10,507 bases of DNA, taken from positions 1-10,507 of the forward strand of contig JAQTNV010000086.1 of assembly GCA_028713675.1 (NCBI GenBank), given 5' to 3'. Of the stretch, positions 1 through 6,871 are shown piece by piece; position 1 is the first letter of the stretch; every line of letters starts with the position of its first letter. The translations under genes and the position numbers were made by a program. The DNA comes from a bacterium (GTDB lineage: Bacteria; Desulfobacterota; JAPLJL01). Under the pieces are notes generated by a model. The model was not told where the DNA came from and did no database searches. It worked only from the letters and a program-made list of their open reading frames with translations.

Positions 1-191
1 GTAACGGGCCGGCCGACATCAGCAAGGACCAGGAAACCTATGACCAGATTTTTTCCAGATCCACCCAGTATATTTATTCCCTCCCCACCTCCGAAAACCC
101 GGGCGAGAATCCTGCCTCCGGAAAATGCATCCAGCGATTATTCAGCAAAGGAAAGCTCCTGGTTTCCCACGAGTTCCGGTTCGGAAAATGA
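1..191 (+). CDS. 3' end of an unidentified CDS (truncated by window start)
   Basis: An open frame enters from the left edge (codons in phase with position 3) and reads 62 residues to a TGA at 189-191. The product's end is polar, with an acidic/serine-rich stretch, one Cys, and a final segment GKLLVSHEFRFGK of alternating hydrophobic and polar residues that would suit a last beta strand. The stop overlaps the ATG of the next gene (ATGA at 188-191), which is what makes this frame credible compared with the two other open frames here. The end is too short to name a family. An outer-membrane or secreted protein is conceivable given the C-terminal strand and the envelope protein that follows, but that is a guess. 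Confidence 0.6.
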   Translation, partial: NGPADISKDQETYDQIFSRSTQYIYSLPTSENPGENPASGKCIQRLFSKGKLLVSHEFRFGK

Positions 192-1339
192 GCGGGTTCA
201 TTATGCCGGACGAAAAGCAAAAAGTATTTTTTTCCCGACTGGCAGTTCTGCTTCTGACCGGTTTTGCCCTGCTCGCTCCCGGGCCCGATCTCCGGGCCGC
301 TGATGACGATCCGGTTGCCGGTGTAGCCGTCCTGGAAGGCGAGGTTTATTACTGGCCCTTTCCGGCTGGAGAAACTCAGGCCCTGGAAAACAACTTGGTG
401 ATCCTGGAAAGAGACGCCCGGATAATTTCCCTGCCGGCCGGCATCCAGTTTCAACCTCAAGCCAGGGATATTGTTCCGGGATCACTCCCCGTCCTGGATA
501 AACTCGGCGAGGTCCTTCTCGCCAACCCCGACCTCATCGTGCTGATCACGGTACAGGCGGAAAAGACGGCCAAACCTGAGAACGCCTTGAGCCTGGCCGG
601 AGAAAGGGCAGACCAGATCAAGGATTATCTGGTCGCGAAAGAAATCAATCCTTCGAGAATGGCAACCCGGGATGGCGCGCCGGCGGCCAAGGACAAGCAA
701 GCCGAAGGCCCGGGCCGGGAGGGAGAACCGCCGGTGGCAATCGTCATCACCGAACAGGATAAAGACCTCAACCCGAGATGGATGAAGCTGAAAACAAATA
801 CCGATTTTTACGTTAACGACGAAATCAAAACCGGGACCGGAAAGGTGAAAATTCTTTTTCCCAGCGGGGTGATCATGTCCCTTTCACCCCATGCCTACCT
901 CAAGATCATCGACGGCAGCCGGGTAAAGCTTTTTCGGGGAAATATTCTGGCTGACGCAGGGAAATTACAGGACGATCAGGAATTCCAAATCGAAACGGTT
1001 AATGCCCGGATCTCGGCCCGGGGTTCGACCGGTTTCCTGAATTTTATCAATGGGATCAATACGATTATCAGTTTAAAAGGCGAACTCTCCGTCAGCGGCA
1101 AGCCGGAACCGGGAGAAAGCCTGCGGCTGGCCCAGGGGAAAAGAATCGTCATTCAAGCCGGCCACCCCCCCGGCAAGCCCGAAGCCGTCAGCCCGAGGGA
1201 AAGCGAAAATATCATTAACGAGTTCAAACTGAATAATTTCGATTTCTCGCAATCCCTGTTTGATGAGAAGATCAGGAAAAAACTGAATCAGGTCCAACCG
1301 CCCGCTTCCCCCGCTGGCACCCAACCCACCACGCCCTAA
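188..1339 (+). CDS. Secreted OmpA-like/FecR-domain envelope protein
   Basis: Predicted 383-residue exported protein. The start at 188 is chosen because it forms an ATGA overlap with the upstream stop; an in-frame ATG at 203 is the alternative, and one at 125 would lie inside the upstream gene. Residues about 11-37 form a signal peptide (hydrophobic core LAVLLLTGFALLA, probable cleavage after LRA). Residues about 86-165 resemble an OmpA C-terminal peptidoglycan-binding domain, including the NALSLAGERADQIKDYLV helix that matches the family's N-x2-LS-x2-RA pattern. Residues about 198-325 resemble a FecR domain (beta-rich, with GVIMSLSPHAYLKI, then ARISARGSTGFLNF). The tail is Pro-rich. FecR domains of this free-standing periplasmic kind are probably protein- or glycan-binding modules rather than the anti-sigma regulator; no membrane-spanning segment follows the signal peptide and there is no sigma-factor gene beside it. 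Probably translationally coupled to the upstream gene. Confidence 0.75.
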   Translation: MSGFIMPDEKQKVFFSRLAVLLLTGFALLAPGPDLRAADDDPVAGVAVLEGEVYYWPFPAGETQALENNLVILERDARIISLPAGIQFQPQARDIVPGSLPVLDKLGEVLLANPDLIVLITVQAEKTAKPENALSLAGERADQIKDYLVAKEINPSRMATRDGAPAAKDKQAEGPGREGEPPVAIVITEQDKDLNPRWMKLKTNTDFYVNDEIKTGTGKVKILFPSGVIMSLSPHAYLKIIDGSRVKLFRGNILADAGKLQDDQEFQIETVNARISARGSTGFLNFINGINTIISLKGELSVSGKPEPGESLRLAQGKRIVIQAGHPPGKPEAVSPRESENIINEFKLNNFDFSQSLFDEKIRKKLNQVQPPASPAGTQPTTP

Positions 1340-1362
1340 GAAGAAAGCCCGTTTAGGAATCC

Positions 1363-1380
1363 TGAGGGGGTTCCCCCTCA
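1363..1380. terminator. GC hairpin between convergent genes, possible terminator
   Basis: A perfect inverted repeat, TGAGGGGG then CCCCCTCA, lies 24 bases after the FecR gene stop, in the gap shared with the convergent GMC oxidoreductase gene. It can fold on either strand but no U-run follows directly on either side, so it is at best a weak or Rho-assisted terminator. The rest of 1340-1539 holds no gene that I can support; it has short inverted repeats only. Confidence 0.35.
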
Positions 1381-1539
1381 AGGGCTCCCTATTTTCGAAA
1401 AACGCATTACGTTGGTCGGTTGGGCAGCTCGTTTCGTCAAACGGCAAACGTAAAACGGCTTCAAAAAACACGCAACCGAAACACCCTGCCCCAGACTAGC
1501 TGCGCAACCGCAACCGTTAAACTTGATTGTATGTATCAG

Positions 1540-3024
1540 CTATTTCCAGGTCTCCAGGATGTGCTCGGCGTTACGCTCAGCCAGCGCCATGATCGTGAGG
1601 TAGGGATTAACGTGCGTGCTCGAGGGCAGGAGGCTTGAGTCGCAGACATGGAGCCAGGGATAACCGTGCACCTGGCCCCACTCGTTGGTCACGGACGTGG
1701 CCGGATCAGTCCCCATGCGGCATCCCCCCTGAGGGTGGGCCGAGGCGATCGAGATCTTGTTCAGAATAAAGTACGGGGGGCCGATCAGTTCTTCGAGCCG
1801 GGATTCATCCTCGCGCTTGAGTACTACCTTGGCCGAGGCGGGAAGCAGGGCCCGGTCGCAGCCGGCGGCGAAGAAAACCCGGGCCGCGCTCCGCTGGGCG
1901 TGGCACAGGCTTTGGATGCTCTCCTTCGAAATCCGGTAATCCAGGACCGGGACGCCCTTCTGGAGGACGATCCGGTTGGTCGGGACGGCCTGGTCATGGT
2001 TCAGGATCAGGATGGCCATGAACTTCCGGTAATCCCGCATGATTTTCTTATGCTCGACCCCCCATCCCTCGATGTACTTGGCCGCCACAAAGGGGTAATA
2101 AAAACAGGTTTCCAGGTAATAATGATGCGACTCGGTGAACTGGGTGCTGTAATAGGTTTTCGGGAAACCCCGGAAGCCTTCCACCACCTCGGGATGGATC
2201 CCGAAAACCGTGTGCGAGGGATGCACCGTCACATAACCGCCGAGGGCCGGGCTCATCCCGGAAAGTTTGCTCCGCAAAAGAATCCCGGAGGTCCCAAAGG
2301 TATTGCCGGCCAGGATGATTTTCTTCGCGGAAAATTCCACCGGGCCGGGTTCATGCTTTGAGGGGATGCTGTCCGGAGGAGCCGGGGCCAGGGTCCCCCA
2401 GGCCTTGTTTCCTCCCACCGCTTCGATCTGGCAATTGGGAATTATTTCCACCCCCGCCTTGATGGCCTGCGGGATTTCCACCTCGAGGGTCCCCTGCTTG
2501 GCCCCGACCGTGCAGCCCAGGTTGCAGAAACCCTGCTGCTGGCAGTCCTTCACGTTAATGACAATGGAACCGCAGGGCCAGCCCAGTTTCTCGACGCCTT
2601 TCTTGAAGAGACGGTTATTGGTATTGACGAAATTATCAGGGAGAACGTGGGCATTGATGGCTTCCTTGATCCGGGCAAAGCGCTTTTCCAGATCGTCGTA
2701 AGTCAGGCCGGGAATGGCCCAGGTTCTGATCACGTCCGGAGGCACGGTAAAGGTAACCCCGGTGTAAATGCCGGTGCTCCCGCCCACCATCCGGCCCATG
2801 ATGATATTGATCGCTCCGTCCTTGGTAAAAACCCCGCCCTCGTCCCAGAGCAGGTCCACCCCTTCGATTTCGCGCTGGGTGAAATGTTCATGGGTATAAA
2901 ACGGCCCCACATCGGCAACCACGATCCGCTGGCCTTTCTGCGCCAGCGGAGCCAGCACCCGGGCGGCGGTCCCGCCTCCCGCACCCGAGCCGATGATCAG
3001 AATGTCGCACTCTATCTTTTTCAT
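1540..3024 (-). CDS. GMC-family FAD-dependent oxidoreductase (long-chain alcohol oxidase-like)
   Basis: 494-residue flavoprotein of the glucose-methanol-choline family, expected to oxidise an alcohol to an aldehyde or ketone. Visible: the N-terminal FAD-binding GSGAGGG (12-18), the GMC signature around RMVGGSTGIY (78-87), and the C-terminal catalytic region with His430 in AHPQGGCRMG and Asn473 in HVNPYLTIMALAER. A cysteine cluster, C161-x5-C167-x3-C171 followed by GAKQ, is typical of the long-chain alcohol oxidase branch as I recall it. Length is normal for the family and no signal peptide is seen. The ATG at 3024 is preferred: GGGGAG precedes it by 3 bases and the glycine-rich FAD motif then begins near residue 10. 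A GTG at 3069 would add 15 residues with no good ribosome site. It lies 47 bases downstream of a small accessory gene, in the same operon. Substrate unknown. Confidence 0.85.
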   Translation of the reverse strand: MKKIECDILIIGSGAGGGTAARVLAPLAQKGQRIVVADVGPFYTHEHFTQREIEGVDLLWDEGGVFTKDGAINIIMGRMVGGSTGIYTGVTFTVPPDVIRTWAIPGLTYDDLEKRFARIKEAINAHVLPDNFVNTNNRLFKKGVEKLGWPCGSIVINVKDCQQQGFCNLGCTVGAKQGTLEVEIPQAIKAGVEIIPNCQIEAVGGNKAWGTLAPAPPDSIPSKHEPGPVEFSAKKIILAGNTFGTSGILLRSKLSGMSPALGGYVTVHPSHTVFGIHPEVVEGFRGFPKTYYSTQFTESHHYYLETCFYYPFVAAKYIEGWGVEHKKIMRDYRKFMAILILNHDQAVPTNRIVLQKGVPVLDYRISKESIQSLCHAQRSAARVFFAAGCDRALLPASAKVVLKREDESRLEELIGPPYFILNKISIASAHPQGGCRMGTDPATSVTNEWGQVHGYPWLHVCDSSLLPSSTHVNPYLTIMALAERNAEHILETWK

Positions 3025-3027
3025 CTT

Positions 3028-3033
3028 CTCCCC
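3028..3033 (-). promoter_or_regulatory. Ribosome binding site deciding the GMC gene start
   Basis: Reads GGGGAG on the minus strand, 3 bases before the ATG at 3024. Spacing is short, but the competing upstream GTG at 3069 has only AAATAAAG before it. Confidence 0.45.
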
Positions 3034-3071
3034 GTCTTTCTTCTTAAAACCACCTAACCACCCAGCCACCT

Positions 3072-3554
3072 TTATTTCTTGAACGGCGCGGTCTGCAGAG
3101 CCCGAAGCTTCGGGTCGGGATGAAGTCTCTTCATCCTCGGACCGGGGTAACCGATGTCGGGCCAGATCTCGTCCCGGCTGTAATAAGAGAGAAAAACCAG
3201 GGTCTTCAGTCCCCAGAAACCCTGCCGGATCTTGCCGAGGGGGGCGAATTCAAAACGCCGGAGATGTTTGTCCTGCTGTTCCGCTCTCATCCAGGAAAAG
3301 GGACGGAGGGCGAAAAGCAGTCCGGAAAACTCGACAAACAGAAGAAAAACTTTTATGAGCAGAACCATGTCCTTCGGCTTGGTGGACAAGGCCCGTTCAA
3401 TTATCGCTATCGATCCGGGATTATCCGCCCCGGGATAAACCTTGTCCCCCTCCCGGTCCTCCGGGATGATCCGTCCGGCAAAGGCCATCAGCACCCGCTG
3501 GATGTATTGGTTAAGAAGTTTGAAGATGAGATTGGTTTTACTCTGGTCTTCCAT
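3072..3554 (-). CDS. Small GMC-oxidase partner, gluconate-2-dehydrogenase subunit 3-like
   Basis: 160-residue protein encoded just upstream of the GMC oxidoreductase; probably its accessory or membrane-anchoring subunit. The N-terminal half has LMAFAGRIIPEDREG, then PGADNPG and a helix (about 22-58), the pattern of the gluconate 2-dehydrogenase subunit 3 type. Residues about 62-84 are strongly hydrophobic (MVLLIKVFLLFVEFSGLLFAL) and could be a membrane helix or hydrophobic hairpin. The C-terminal part (about 105-140, LKTLVFLSYYSRDEIWPDIGY) resembles the segment that precedes the FAD domain in plant and bacterial long-chain fatty alcohol oxidases. Here the module is a separate gene. The start has a strong site, GGAGGT, 7 bases before ATG at 3554. 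The family assignment is by pattern memory and moderate; the physical link to the GMC protein is inferred from operon order. Confidence 0.65.
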   Translation of the reverse strand: MEDQSKTNLIFKLLNQYIQRVLMAFAGRIIPEDREGDKVYPGADNPGSIAIIERALSTKPKDMVLLIKVFLLFVEFSGLLFALRPFSWMRAEQQDKHLRRFEFAPLGKIRQGFWGLKTLVFLSYYSRDEIWPDIGYPGPRMKRLHPDPKLRALQTAPFKK

Positions 3555-3561
3555 TTATCCG

Positions 3562-3567
3562 ACCTCC
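3562..3567 (-). promoter_or_regulatory. Shine-Dalgarno site of the small GMC partner gene
   Basis: GGAGGT on the minus strand, 7 bases from the ATG at 3554; near-ideal. Confidence 0.7.
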
Positions 3568-3604
3568 GAATTTGAAACAAATATTTGGCTTGGAACCGAC
3601 CCTT

Positions 3605-3633
3605 ATTTTAGATAACCACCCCGGACAAATCAA
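3605..3633 (-). promoter_or_regulatory. Predicted sigma70 promoter of the GMC operon
   Basis: On the minus strand TTGATT (3633-3628), a 17-base spacer, and TAAAAT (3610-3605), about 50 bases upstream of the ATG at 3554. It matches the sigma70 consensus at 4 of 6 and 5 of 6 positions with ideal spacing. Located in the divergent gap with the FAD oxidoreductase gene. Confidence 0.55.
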
Positions 3634-3697
3634 ATGCTTTAATACCCGCGGTCCGGCTTTAAAAATAACCGGATTAAAGGCATACTGAATATTCGAT

Positions 3698-4999
3698 ATG
3701 TTTGACGTAGTCATAATCGGAGGCGGTTCTGCCGGGCTCGCGGCCGGGGCCCTGCTCTCCCATCGGGGCTTCCGGGTCCGGCTCCTGGAAAAGGACATGT
3801 TTCTGGGAGGAAGGGCCCGTTCCGAGGAAAGGGACGGCTACCTGCTGGATTACGGGATGCATTCCTACCGCCTCGGGGAAAACGGGCCGCTGGCCCGGGT
3901 TTTCCGGGAGCTGGGCGCCCCGCTCCAATTCATCGGGCCGCACCGCCTCTCCTCCTATATATTTGAGCAGGGCCGGCTCCACGAACTTCCTGACACCCTG
4001 GCCGGCCTGCTTTCCACCCCCCTTCTGAAATGGCGGGAAAAACCGAGGATGCTGGCGGTCATAGCGCGGATGATGGGGGCCGGCACGGAGCGGTGGTATC
4101 CCCGGACCCTCACCGAATTCCTGCGGATCCCGCAGATGACCCCCGGCCTCCGGACCCTTACCGACCTGATGGCCCTTACGGTCATGGCCGAGAGCCCGGA
4201 CTCGGTCTCCGCGGGAGAGGTAATCGATCTTTTCCGGAAAGCGGTTTTCTCCCGGCGGAAAGTCGGGGAGCTGGCCGGCGGCTCCGCCCAGATCATCGGG
4301 GCGCTCCAGAAAATCCTGATCGCCTCGGGAGAGATCATTCCCGGCACGCGGGTGACCGGCTTTGCCTTCTCGTCCGGAAGGATCAGGGCGGCGCTCGCCG
4401 GCCCGGACGAGCATGAAGCCCGGGCTTTCCTTTATTCCGCCCCGATCAGCGGGCTGACCGGGCTGGTCCCGCGAAATCTTCTCCCCCCGGAAATCGCCGG
4501 GTTCGCGGACCGGCTGGTCTCCACCTCCGGCCTGAGCATTGACTTCGGGCTGGCCGCGCCGGTTACCGGCATTCTCGGTGCGATTTTCAACCAGGATCCG
4601 GTCGTGATCGGGCGTTTTCCCTCCAACATCGATCCGCTCCGGGCCCCCCCGGGGAAACAATTGTCCACCTGGCTCCGCCCGATTACCTTTCCGATAACCA
4701 GGGAAAAAATCGAAGAGGCCGAAAAAACCCTCCGTACTGTTATTGAAGAGATTTTCCCGGGCTTCTTCAGCCGGGTGGAATGGGAAAGAAAGCTGGTCCT
4801 CCCGGTAATGGATGGACTTTCCATGCAGCCAGGTCAGGATTTCCCTAACCGCCCCGCCTCCTCGATTGCGTCTATCCCGAATCTGTTCCTGGCCGGTGAT
4901 ACGATCCAGGGCAAAGGGAGCGGCGGTGATATTGCTTTTTCTTCCGCCCTCTCCGCAACCGATATAATTACAAATTATTTAAGTAATACAAATGGTTAA
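3698..4999 (+). CDS. CrtI-like FAD-dependent oxidoreductase (phytoene desaturase/amine oxidase superfamily)
   Basis: 433-residue flavoprotein. It begins with a Rossmann FAD-binding segment at the very N-terminus: VVIIGGGSAGLAAG (4-17), an acidic residue ending strand 2 (LLEKD, E31), and the GGRARS motif (37-42) characteristic of the CrtI/monoamine-oxidase superfamily. The C-terminus has the second FAD motif NLFLAGDTIQGKGSGG (395-410, G400-D401). Length is below a typical CrtI (about 490-510), so a desaturase of carotenoids is not assured; saturase, isomerase or other prenyl- or lipid-directed redox roles are equally possible. It is transcribed divergently from the GMC operon. No clear ribosome site precedes the ATG at 3698; only AAAGG lies 17 bases upstream, so the message may be nearly leaderless. 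It could contribute to isoprenoid or lipid redox chemistry along with neighbouring genes. Confidence 0.75.
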   Translation: MFDVVIIGGGSAGLAAGALLSHRGFRVRLLEKDMFLGGRARSEERDGYLLDYGMHSYRLGENGPLARVFRELGAPLQFIGPHRLSSYIFEQGRLHELPDTLAGLLSTPLLKWREKPRMLAVIARMMGAGTERWYPRTLTEFLRIPQMTPGLRTLTDLMALTVMAESPDSVSAGEVIDLFRKAVFSRRKVGELAGGSAQIIGALQKILIASGEIIPGTRVTGFAFSSGRIRAALAGPDEHEARAFLYSAPISGLTGLVPRNLLPPEIAGFADRLVSTSGLSIDFGLAAPVTGILGAIFNQDPVVIGRFPSNIDPLRAPPGKQLSTWLRPITFPITREKIEEAEKTLRTVIEEIFPGFFSRVEWERKLVLPVMDGLSMQPGQDFPNRPASSIASIPNLFLAGDTIQGKGSGGDIAFSSALSATDIITNYLSNTNG

Positions 5000-5072
5000 C
5001 AATTAATATTTGAAACTTTAAATTAAATATATTTTCTTCTTTAAATGCGAGGATAACAGGTTGAAATTCACT

Positions 5073-5105
5073 TGCCGTCACCCGTCATTAAACGGCATTC
5101 TTTTT
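5073..5105 (+). terminator. Possible intrinsic terminator after the CrtI-like gene
   Basis: TGCCGT (5073-5078) pairs with ACGGCA (5092-5097) over a 13-base loop, followed by TTCTTTTT. The stem is only 6 bp, so termination may be weak. It lies 73 bases after the stop at 4999 and just before the promoter of the next operon. The AT-rich stretch 5000-5070 holds no gene that I can see. Confidence 0.35.
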
Positions 5106-5108
5106 CCC

Positions 5109-5137
5109 TTGACATCCCAAAAACCCTGAGATATTTT
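5109..5137 (+). promoter_or_regulatory. Predicted sigma70 promoter of the DUF35-thiolase operon
   Basis: Perfect -35 TTGACA (5109-5114), 17-base spacer, -10 TATTTT (5132-5137). Transcription would begin near 5144, giving a leader of about 73 bases to the ATG at 5218. Best promoter match in the window. Confidence 0.7.
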
Positions 5138-5147
5138 GTATACGAAA
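5134..5147. promoter_or_regulatory. Near-palindrome over the -10/start site, candidate operator
   Basis: TTTTGTATACGAAA is an inverted repeat with 6 of 7 positions symmetric around the central TATA. It overlaps the -10 box and the predicted transcription start, the typical place for a repressor site (for example TetR-type regulators of acyl-CoA pathways). No regulator gene is in the window, so the protein is unknown. Confidence 0.35.
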
Positions 5148-5169
5148 CAATTTTAAATAATACTTTTGT

Positions 5170-5190
5170 CCCCGGAAAGCTGAATCGGGG
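5170..5190 (+). other. Small leader hairpin upstream of the operon's first gene
   Basis: CCCCG (5170-5174) pairs with CGGGG (5186-5190) over an 11-base loop, 11 bases before the Shine-Dalgarno sequence AAGGAGG (5202-5208). It leaves the ribosome site open; it could stabilise the message. No riboswitch motif recognised. Confidence 0.3.
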
Positions 5191-5217
5191 AAATGCTGAG
5201 AAAGGAGGAGACTGGAA

Positions 5218-5673
5218 ATGGCGGAACACAAAATCGTCAACAGTTTTGTCGGCCTGCAATTCATCTACAACTACCGGGTGGGAGAATACCTGGACAAATA
5301 CCTCGATGGCCTGCAAAGCAAGAAGATTCTCGGGATCACCTGTCCGGAATGCGAGCGGGTGCTGGTCCCGCCCCGCAGCATGTGCGGTAAATGCAATGCC
5401 AAGACCAAAAAATGGGTGACGCTCAAGCCGGTCGGTACGCTGAAAAACTTTACCATCTCGCATGTGGAAATCGAGCAGGGAGAAATCAAGGACCGGGAAA
5501 AACCGGTGATCATCGGCCAGATCAAGCTTGAAGGCGCCGATTCCCTTCTGACCGCCAAGATCGAAGGGGTCAGCCCGAAAGAGGTGAAAACCGGGCTCAA
5601 GGTCAAAGCGGTTTTTAAGGACACTACCGAGGGAACGCTTCAAGACCTGGATCACTTCGAACCGGTGAAGTAA
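5218..5673 (+). CDS. DUF35 zinc-ribbon/OB-fold protein, thiolase partner (first copy)
   Basis: 151-residue protein of the DUF35 family: an N-terminal helix, a rubredoxin-like zinc ribbon and a C-terminal OB fold. The four zinc ligands are C42, C45, C56 and C59 (C-x2-C-x10-C-x2-C), all present. The OB-fold part (about 66-151) ends in GTLQDLDHFEPVK, the usual family ending. In characterised systems these proteins bind thiolase-fold enzymes, help shape the active site or hand over acyl-CoA substrates (PhlB, BbsA, ChsH2 C-terminal domain, archaeal HMG-CoA synthase complex). First gene of a four-gene operon with AAGGAGG 9 bases before the ATG; 16 bases separate its stop from the next ATG. The natural partner is the thiolase-like protein encoded next. 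Family call strong, substrate unknown. Confidence 0.88.
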   Translation: MAEHKIVNSFVGLQFIYNYRVGEYLDKYLDGLQSKKILGITCPECERVLVPPRSMCGKCNAKTKKWVTLKPVGTLKNFTISHVEIEQGEIKDREKPVIIGQIKLEGADSLLTAKIEGVSPKEVKTGLKVKAVFKDTTEGTLQDLDHFEPVK

Positions 5674-5689
5674 GAAAAGGAGAATAAAC

Positions 5690-6841
5690 ATGGACAGAAA
5701 GGTCGCAATTGTCGGATATAAGCAGACCAAGTACTTAGAACAGAATGAAAATCCCCGGGAGCGGATGGTGATGAATCTGGTCCAGTCCCTGCTCCAGGAC
5801 ATGAAAATTACCCGGGATGACATCGGCACGTTTATCCTTAGTTGCAGCGACTTCCAGGACGGCCGGACCATCTCCGAGTGCTTCATGATCCCCTGGGTCG
5901 GCGCCTACATGAAGGACGTCAGCAAGGTGGATTCCGATTCCGCCAATGCCGTCCTCTACGCGATGATGCGGATCCTTTCCGGTAACTACGAAACCGCGCT
6001 GGTGGTGAGTTGGGCGATGGGTGGATCGGAATTCCGTTCTCCCCGGGTCATGGATTTCGAACTCGACCCCATTTACGAACGGCAGGCCAAGCTGGTCAAC
6101 GAGATCACCGCGGCCGCCCTCCAGGCCCAGGCCTACATGGCCAAGTCCAAGCTCACGGAGGAACAGCTGGCGGCCCTCGCGGTCAAGAATCTCCGGAACG
6201 GCGCCCGCAATCCCCTGGCCCTCCGGAAAAAGGCCGACGCCACAGCCAAGGATATCCTCTCCTCCCGGCCCCTGGCTTCCCCCCTGCGCGAACTGCACGC
6301 CTATACCCCGGCGGATGGCGCCTGCGCCGTTCTCCTCGCTTCCGAGGAAAAAGCCCGGGAACTGACCAAGAACCCCGTCTGGATCAAGGGGGTAGGCTTC
6401 TGCCAGGACACCTATTACCTGGGAGAGAGAGACCTGGTCAAGATGGATTCCCTGCAGAAGGCCGCCAAAACCGCCTACAAGATGGCCGGGATCACGGACC
6501 CCGCCAAGAAAATCGGCGTGTCGGAACTTCATACCACCTTTGTCTCCCAGGAACCGATTTTCGCCGAAGCCCTGGGACTGATTCCCAAGAATGCCGGGCC
6601 GAACGCGGTCAGCAAGGGCGCGCTGGAGATTGAAGGCAAAACCCCGATCAACCCCTCCGGCGGCCCCCAGGCAGCCAATCCCCTGATGGTCAGCGGGTTG
6701 ATCCGGATCGCGGAAGCCTGCACCCAGCTCCGGGGAGAAGCCGGTGAGCACCAGGTGAAAAAGACCCCCAGGCTCGCCCTGGCCCACGGACAGATCGGCA
6801 TGGCGGCCCAGCATAACGTGGTCTTCGTCCTCGGCAACTAG
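5690..6841 (+). CDS. Thiolase-superfamily protein lacking catalytic cysteines (first copy)
   Basis: 383-residue protein of the SCP2/acetyl-CoA acetyltransferase-like thiolase branch. Both thiolase halves are recognisable: N-terminal KVAIVGYKQTKY, the helix MMRILSGNYETALVVSWAM, the mid region ADGACAVLLASEE (208-220), HTTF (281-284, at the family's HDAF position), NPSGG (321-325), and a C-terminal ALAHGQIGMAAQH (363-375). The nucleophile loop, normally CxSG, reads KVDSDSANAVLYA (79-91) with no Cys between 65 and 211. At the second catalytic cysteine position there is His366. The His of the HDAF loop is retained (H281). Ordinary Claisen thiolase chemistry is therefore unlikely; an aldolase role, as in the DUF35-associated steroid aldolase Ltp2, or a structural role in a complex with the next gene's product are alternatives. 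Ribosome site AAGGAG, start ATG; 30 bases to the next ATG. Confidence 0.82.
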   Translation: MDRKVAIVGYKQTKYLEQNENPRERMVMNLVQSLLQDMKITRDDIGTFILSCSDFQDGRTISECFMIPWVGAYMKDVSKVDSDSANAVLYAMMRILSGNYETALVVSWAMGGSEFRSPRVMDFELDPIYERQAKLVNEITAAALQAQAYMAKSKLTEEQLAALAVKNLRNGARNPLALRKKADATAKDILSSRPLASPLRELHAYTPADGACAVLLASEEKARELTKNPVWIKGVGFCQDTYYLGERDLVKMDSLQKAAKTAYKMAGITDPAKKIGVSELHTTFVSQEPIFAEALGLIPKNAGPNAVSKGALEIEGKTPINPSGGPQAANPLMVSGLIRIAEACTQLRGEAGEHQVKKTPRLALAHGQIGMAAQHNVVFVLGN

Positions 6842-6856
6842 GTCCGAGTGAAAGAT

Positions 6857-6863
6857 GAGGAGG
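6857..6863 (+). promoter_or_regulatory. Ribosome binding site deciding the second thiolase start
   Basis: GAGGAGG, 8 bases before the ATG at 6872. The upstream in-frame GTG at 6848 would place this site inside the coding region, so the ATG is used. Confidence 0.75.
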
Positions 6864-6871
6864 CATTAAAC

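Noticed and set aside
40-303. Plus-strand open frame at the left edge
   Set aside because: Pro/Ser/Arg-rich product; the frame in phase with position 3 ends in an ATGA overlap with the next gene and is the better candidate.
1407-1453. Inverted repeats TTACGTT/AACGTAA (and TAGCTG/CAGCTA at 1497-1542) between the convergent genes
   Set aside because: Only 6-7 bp with spacers over 30 bases and no T-run; expected by chance. Not a tRNA: no acceptor-stem or TPsiC match.
1648-2361. Plus-strand open frame inside the GMC gene
   Set aside because: Shadow of the minus-strand flavoprotein, whose FAD and catalytic motifs are intact.
3674-4660. Long antisense open frame (minus strand) opposite the CrtI-like gene
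   Set aside because: Low-complexity Gly/Pro/Arg-rich product with no domain; a mirror of GC-rich codons of a clearly recognisable flavoprotein.
5735-6814. Long antisense open frame (minus strand) opposite the first thiolase-like gene
   Set aside because: Gly-rich, no motif, no ribosome site; the plus-strand protein has clear thiolase motifs.
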